From DATKCA01 sp035544675 (lineage in GTDB: Bacteria > Acidobacteriota > Thermoanaerobaculia > Gp7-AA8), in NCBI GenBank assembly GCA_035544675.1, contig DATKCA010000182.1, positions 1 to 9,056 on the forward strand: a DNA stretch of 9,056 nt, written 5' to 3'. Under the pieces are notes generated by a model, which was given only the letters and a program-made list of their open reading frames with translations, was not told the origin of the DNA and did not search any database. The stretch's first letter is position 1. The number at the start of each line of letters is the position of its first letter. Positions 6,211 through 9,056 of the stretch are shown here, in pieces. Made by a program: the position numbers and the translations under genes.

Positions 6211-8541
6211 ATGAGACTCGAGTCGGGCTCGCAACTTGGACCGTATGAGATCGTCGGCCCGCTGGGCGCCGGCGGCATGGGCGAGGTGTATCGAGCCCGC
6301 GATACGCGGCTCGGGCGGGAGGTCGCGGTCAAAGTCCTTCCGCACGAACTGCTGCGCGACCGCGACCGGCTGGCAAGGTTCGAGCGCGAAGCGCGCAGCG
6401 CGTCGGCCCTCAATCACCGCAACATCGTCACGATTCACGACTTCTCATCGACCGGCGGCGAATCGTGGCTGGTGATGGAGCTTGTGCGCGGCGAGTCGCT
6501 GCGATCGCTGCTGGCCCGTGGTCCGCTGCCGTTGAAGAAGGCGATGGACATCGCGACCGGCGTTGCGGCCGGACTGGCCGCGGCGCATGCGGCCGGAATC
6601 GTCCATCGCGATCTGAAGCCGGAGAACATCATGATCGCCGCCGACGGCACACCGAAGATCCTCGACTTCGGACTGGTGAAGGGGCCGCTCGTCAGCGCGA
6701 CCGATTCGCCGACCGAGTTGCAGGTGAGCCGCAACGGGCTGGTCATGGGAACGGCAAGCTACATGTCGCCGGAACAGGCCCGCGGAGAAGAAGTCGACTT
6801 TCGCAGCGACCAGTTCGCGTTCGGCCTGATCCTCTACGAGATGATCGCGGGACGGCATCCGTTCTCCCGCTCATCGCCGGTCGAGACGCTGGCCGCGATC
6901 ATCAAGGACGACCCTGCTCCGTTGCCTGACGGCGTACCCGAATCGGTCGTCTGGATCATCGAGCGCTGTCTCGCCCGCGAGCGAGGGGAGCGCTACGGGT
7001 CGACGAGCGACCTCGCTCACGATCTGCGGCGCGCCATCTCCGCTCCTGCACGAACGCCGGTGACACGCAGCGCGGCAGTCCGGCGCTCCTGGTGGCTCGC
7101 TCTCGTTCCGCTGCTCTTCGTGCCGCTGCTCTTCTGGCCGCGGCCGAGCGCGCCGATGCCGCCGCCGATCCGCAGCGACATCGTCGTTCCCGAGCTCTCC
7201 GAAGTGTTGCTCAACGAAACGTCGTTGCCCGTCATCGTTTCGCCCGACGGCCGTTGCCTGCTCATCGAAGGCACGGCTCGAGGCGGGCTGCATGGCATCT
7301 GGATCCGTGACCTTCGGGATGGAACGACGCGGCTTCTGATCGAGAAAGGGATGGCACCCGCCTGGTCGAGCGATGGAAAAGCGATTGCCTTCTACGCCGA
7401 GGGGAAGCTGAAGACGATTCCGGTGGCAGGCGGTCCGGCCGACGTGATCTGCGATGCCCGTGCCGAGGGTGTTCCGGCGTGGCACGGCGACACGATCGTG
7501 TTCGGCCAGTACTCGGCGCAGAAACGCGGCTTGTATCGCGTCAGCGCACGCGGCGGCAACCCCGAGCTCTTGATCCCGGCCGAGAGACCGAACGAAGGGT
7601 TTTCTCCTCCGTGGTGGCCGCAGTTCGTCGACGAGGGGCGCAAGCTTCTGTACCTCCGCTTCGGGTACCAGCGCAGCCTCGGCTCGGTCAACCACGCCGT
7701 GATGCTATCGAACGCGGATGGCAGCGAGGAGAAACTCGTCGCGCGTTTCGGCTCACGCGCACACCTGGTCGACGATCACCTGCTGTTCGTTCGCGATGGG
7801 ACTCTCCTCGCGCAGCGATTCGATGTGCGCCGTGGTCAGCTTCACGGCGAGCCCAGACGGCTGCTGGACGGTCTTCATTACTTTCGATCGACCGGCAACG
7901 CCGCGTTCAGCGCATCGAACGACGGCCTGCTGGTCTGGAGATCGGCGCGCAGGCCGTCGCGTCTCGTCTGGCTCGATCGCAACGGCACGGAGCAGGGAGA
8001 GGTCTCCCGCGGGCTGCTGATGAGTGACGGCCGCCTCTCACCTGATGGAAAGAGATACGCGGCCGGTGTGATCGATCCAAAGCTCGGCGTCGCCGACGTC
8101 TGGGTCTTCGATCTCGAACGGCAGAGTCCCGAGCGCCGCACGTTCACCGGATTCGATGAAAAGGCACCCGTCTGGTTTCCCGACGGTCGCGTTCTTCTGT
8201 CTCATCTCACGCGAGGCCTACCTGATCAACGGCACGCTCCTGCCGCTGCTCCGTTTCATGGCCCACCGCTTCCGCGGCTACCGCGCCGTCAACGATCCCC
8301 GCATCAAGGGCGCCATCTCCAAACTGGAGCGCGTCGACTCGCTGGAGTCGCTGATTGCCACGCTGGAGAAGATCAACGTCTTCGCGCTGGCCTCGCTCAC
8401 CGACGAGAAGCGGGGTCTGAAGCAGCCGTGAGTCTCTCCAGCTCCGCGGGCCAGCCGAGAACGACGGCCAGCCGCCCTTCGCGAGCCCGGTGGCTCGGCC
8501 GGAGCATGACGAAGCGCTGCCCGTCCGCGGCCACGTCGTAG
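6211..8541 (+). CDS. Transmembrane Ser/Thr protein kinase with beta-propeller, 3' end replaced by unrelated sequence
   Basis: From ATG 6211 (aligned start: MRLESGSQLGPYEI here, MPLHPGSRLGDYEI in the first kinase) the frame gives 776 codons. The kinase domain (about 11-275) is complete: LGAGGMGEVY (18-27), Lys41 in VAVK, HRDLKPEN (132-139) with catalytic Asp134, DFG (152-154), and MSPE in place of the more usual APE (185-188). One membrane segment follows (about 294-309, WWLALVPLLFVPLLFW). Next is a TolB-like propeller of the less regular kind, with SPDG/SSDG/FPDG blade motifs at about residues 344, 387, 610 and 656. Propeller homology stops near residue 668 (about 8215). The remaining roughly 108 residues are Arg/Ala-rich, have no blade motifs, lie over another gene's tail, and then run antisense to the propeller gene at the right edge. 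The protein has therefore lost its last blades. The kinase may still be active, but the sensor is probably broken. No good ribosome-binding site is seen. Confidence 0.85.
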   Translation: MRLESGSQLGPYEIVGPLGAGGMGEVYRARDTRLGREVAVKVLPHELLRDRDRLARFEREARSASALNHRNIVTIHDFSSTGGESWLVMELVRGESLRSLLARGPLPLKKAMDIATGVAAGLAAAHAAGIVHRDLKPENIMIAADGTPKILDFGLVKGPLVSATDSPTELQVSRNGLVMGTASYMSPEQARGEEVDFRSDQFAFGLILYEMIAGRHPFSRSSPVETLAAIIKDDPAPLPDGVPESVVWIIERCLARERGERYGSTSDLAHDLRRAISAPARTPVTRSAAVRRSWWLALVPLLFVPLLFWPRPSAPMPPPIRSDIVVPELSEVLLNETSLPVIVSPDGRCLLIEGTARGGLHGIWIRDLRDGTTRLLIEKGMAPAWSSDGKAIAFYAEGKLKTIPVAGGPADVICDARAEGVPAWHGDTIVFGQYSAQKRGLYRVSARGGNPELLIPAERPNEGFSPPWWPQFVDEGRKLLYLRFGYQRSLGSVNHAVMLSNADGSEEKLVARFGSRAHLVDDHLLFVRDGTLLAQRFDVRRGQLHGEPRRLLDGLHYFRSTGNAAFSASNDGLLVWRSARRPSRLVWLDRNGTEQGEVSRGLLMSDGRLSPDGKRYAAGVIDPKLGVADVWVFDLERQSPERRTFTGFDEKAPVWFPDGRVLLSHLTRGLPDQRHAPAAAPFHGPPLPRLPRRQRSPHQGRHLQTGARRLAGVADCHAGEDQRLRAGLAHRREAGSEAAVSLSSSAGQPRTTASRPSRARWLGRSMTKRCPSAATS
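8205..8431 (+). pseudogene. Unrecognised gene tail spliced behind the second kinase
   Basis: In the frame +1 to the kinase, about 75 codons read REAYLINGTLLPLLRFMAHRF, then GYRAVNDPRIKGAISKLE, SLESLIATLEKIN, DEKRGLKQP and TGA at 8429-8431. The composition is that of a real protein: balanced, helical, with Ile, Asn, Glu and Lys at ordinary levels and a strong GC bias at third positions. The overlapping kinase frame turns into Arg/Pro filler at the same place. It has no plausible start of its own and looks like the C-terminal part of a longer protein. I do not recognise the family. The left boundary is uncertain, between about 8195 and 8220. Its stop lies 35 bases past the stop of the opposing propeller gene, a normal convergent-neighbour overlap. 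Confidence 0.5.
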
Positions 8542-9056
8542 TCGGCGGTGTAATCGCTTTCGAACAGGACGTTCGGCCTGCCGATCGAGAGGTGGGGAGT
8601 CGTGGTGACGGAGGCGGAGAGCATCTGCCGGCCGTTCGTGTAGAAGATCTCGTCGCCGCGAGGCGACCAGCGCGGCCGGATTCCACCCCCTTCCGAGACT
8701 GTCCATTTCCTCCCCGAGGGAGGGAACTGCTGGATGTAGATCTCGGCGCGGCCGCCTCTCTCGCTCGACTGATAGACGATCCACTTCCCATCGGGTGAGA
8801 AGTCGGGATGGTACTCATTGGCCGGACCGGCCACCAGCGGCTTCCGGTCCTCGTTCACCGTGTCGACCTGCCAGATGTCGTAGGAGGTGACGGGATGCTG
8901 CTCCTCGGTCAGGAGGATCCGCCCGTCGGGTGAGACCGCGCGCGGGAAGGGCCAGTGCTCGCTGTCGGTGATGCGGCGGGCGCCGCCGGTGCCGTCGCTG
9001 TTCATCGCGTAGACGTTGTAGGGGCCGGCGCGGTTGCTCGAAAAGTAAATTCTCCT
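8397..9056 (-). CDS. C-terminal TolB-like propeller of a kinase-type protein, N-terminal part off the window
   Basis: The frame is open from the right edge to TGA at 8397-8399 (219 codons). It starts RRIYFSSNRAGPYNVYAM and continues with blade motifs VSPDGRILL, FSPDGKWIVYQSSERGG with IYIQQFPPSGRKW, and RPRWSPRGDEIFY. It closes with GRPNVLFESDYTADYD, DGQRFVML and VVLGWPAELERL. This run is the standard ending of propellers attached to Ser/Thr kinases. The kinase itself would lie outside the window, unless this segment is the inverted missing end of the kinase at 6211: it begins at just the blade where that protein stops being propeller-like. The residues after PAELERL (TAASDPASRR) may be natural or read-through. 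It is convergent with, and overlaps, both the kinase read-through frame and the unrecognised tail on the plus strand. An internal ATG (9003-9005) would be a false start. Confidence 0.8.
   Translation of the reverse strand, partial: RRIYFSSNRAGPYNVYAMNSDGTGGARRITDSEHWPFPRAVSPDGRILLTEEQHPVTSYDIWQVDTVNEDRKPLVAGPANEYHPDFSPDGKWIVYQSSERGGRAEIYIQQFPPSGRKWTVSEGGGIRPRWSPRGDEIFYTNGRQMLSASVTTTPHLSIGRPNVLFESDYTADYDVAADGQRFVMLRPSHRAREGRLAVVLGWPAELERLTAASDPASRR

Noticed and set aside
1..9056. CRISPR array, tRNA, rRNA, insertion sequence, prophage or defence system
   Set aside because: No regularly spaced repeats, cloverleaf, rRNA-like stretch, transposase, integrase or nuclease motif was found on either strand. 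The kinase/propeller repeats are coding motifs.

Overview
The window is about 9 kb of GC-rich bacterial DNA. It encodes two transmembrane Ser/Thr protein kinases whose extracytoplasmic parts are TolB/WD40-like beta-propellers, the tails of two further propeller proteins, a TonB-dependent receptor tail with a C-terminal Phe, and secreted TPM and alpha/beta-hydrolase proteins. This points to a Gram-negative soil- or sediment-type bacterium. The abundance of one-piece kinase plus propeller proteins is most like Acidobacteriota, but this is an inference from gene style, not from a marker gene. I see no rRNA, tRNA, CRISPR array or transposase.

Layout. On the minus strand, 1-664 holds two overlapping TPM-domain genes; the distal one is secreted and cut by the window edge. 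Divergent from them, 713-1489 on the plus strand is an ADP-ribosylglycohydrolase. Its last codons run, out of frame, into a roughly 100-residue orphan tail of a TonB-dependent receptor (about 1457-1773). Convergent with that, 1796-4381 on the minus strand is an intact kinase/propeller protein of 861 residues with about 12 propeller motifs. Then 4382-5181 is a graveyard: the tail of another propeller protein broken by one extra base, a possible kinase C-lobe scrap on the plus strand, and an internal fragment of an Asp/Glu-racemase-family gene missing both ends. Next come an intact secreted alpha/beta hydrolase (5204-6097, minus) and, divergent from it, a second kinase/propeller gene (6211 onward, plus). 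The second kinase loses its propeller homology near 8215. It is followed by an unrecognised gene tail on the plus strand (to 8431) and, on the minus strand, a propeller-protein tail running off the right edge (8397-9056).

How the genes work together. The kinases are probably membrane sensors with a cytoplasmic kinase domain and a periplasmic propeller; nothing here identifies their ligands or targets. The TPM pair resembles LemA/YgcG-type envelope loci. I see no coherent new multi-gene system. The most notable feature is the number of sharp junctions where a recognisable protein stops and an unrelated tail begins. The right-hand one has the layout expected of a small inversion that split the second kinase and a convergent neighbour: the part the kinase lacks is what lies inverted next to it. 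Natural rearrangement among repeated kinase/propeller genes and assembly error are both possible.
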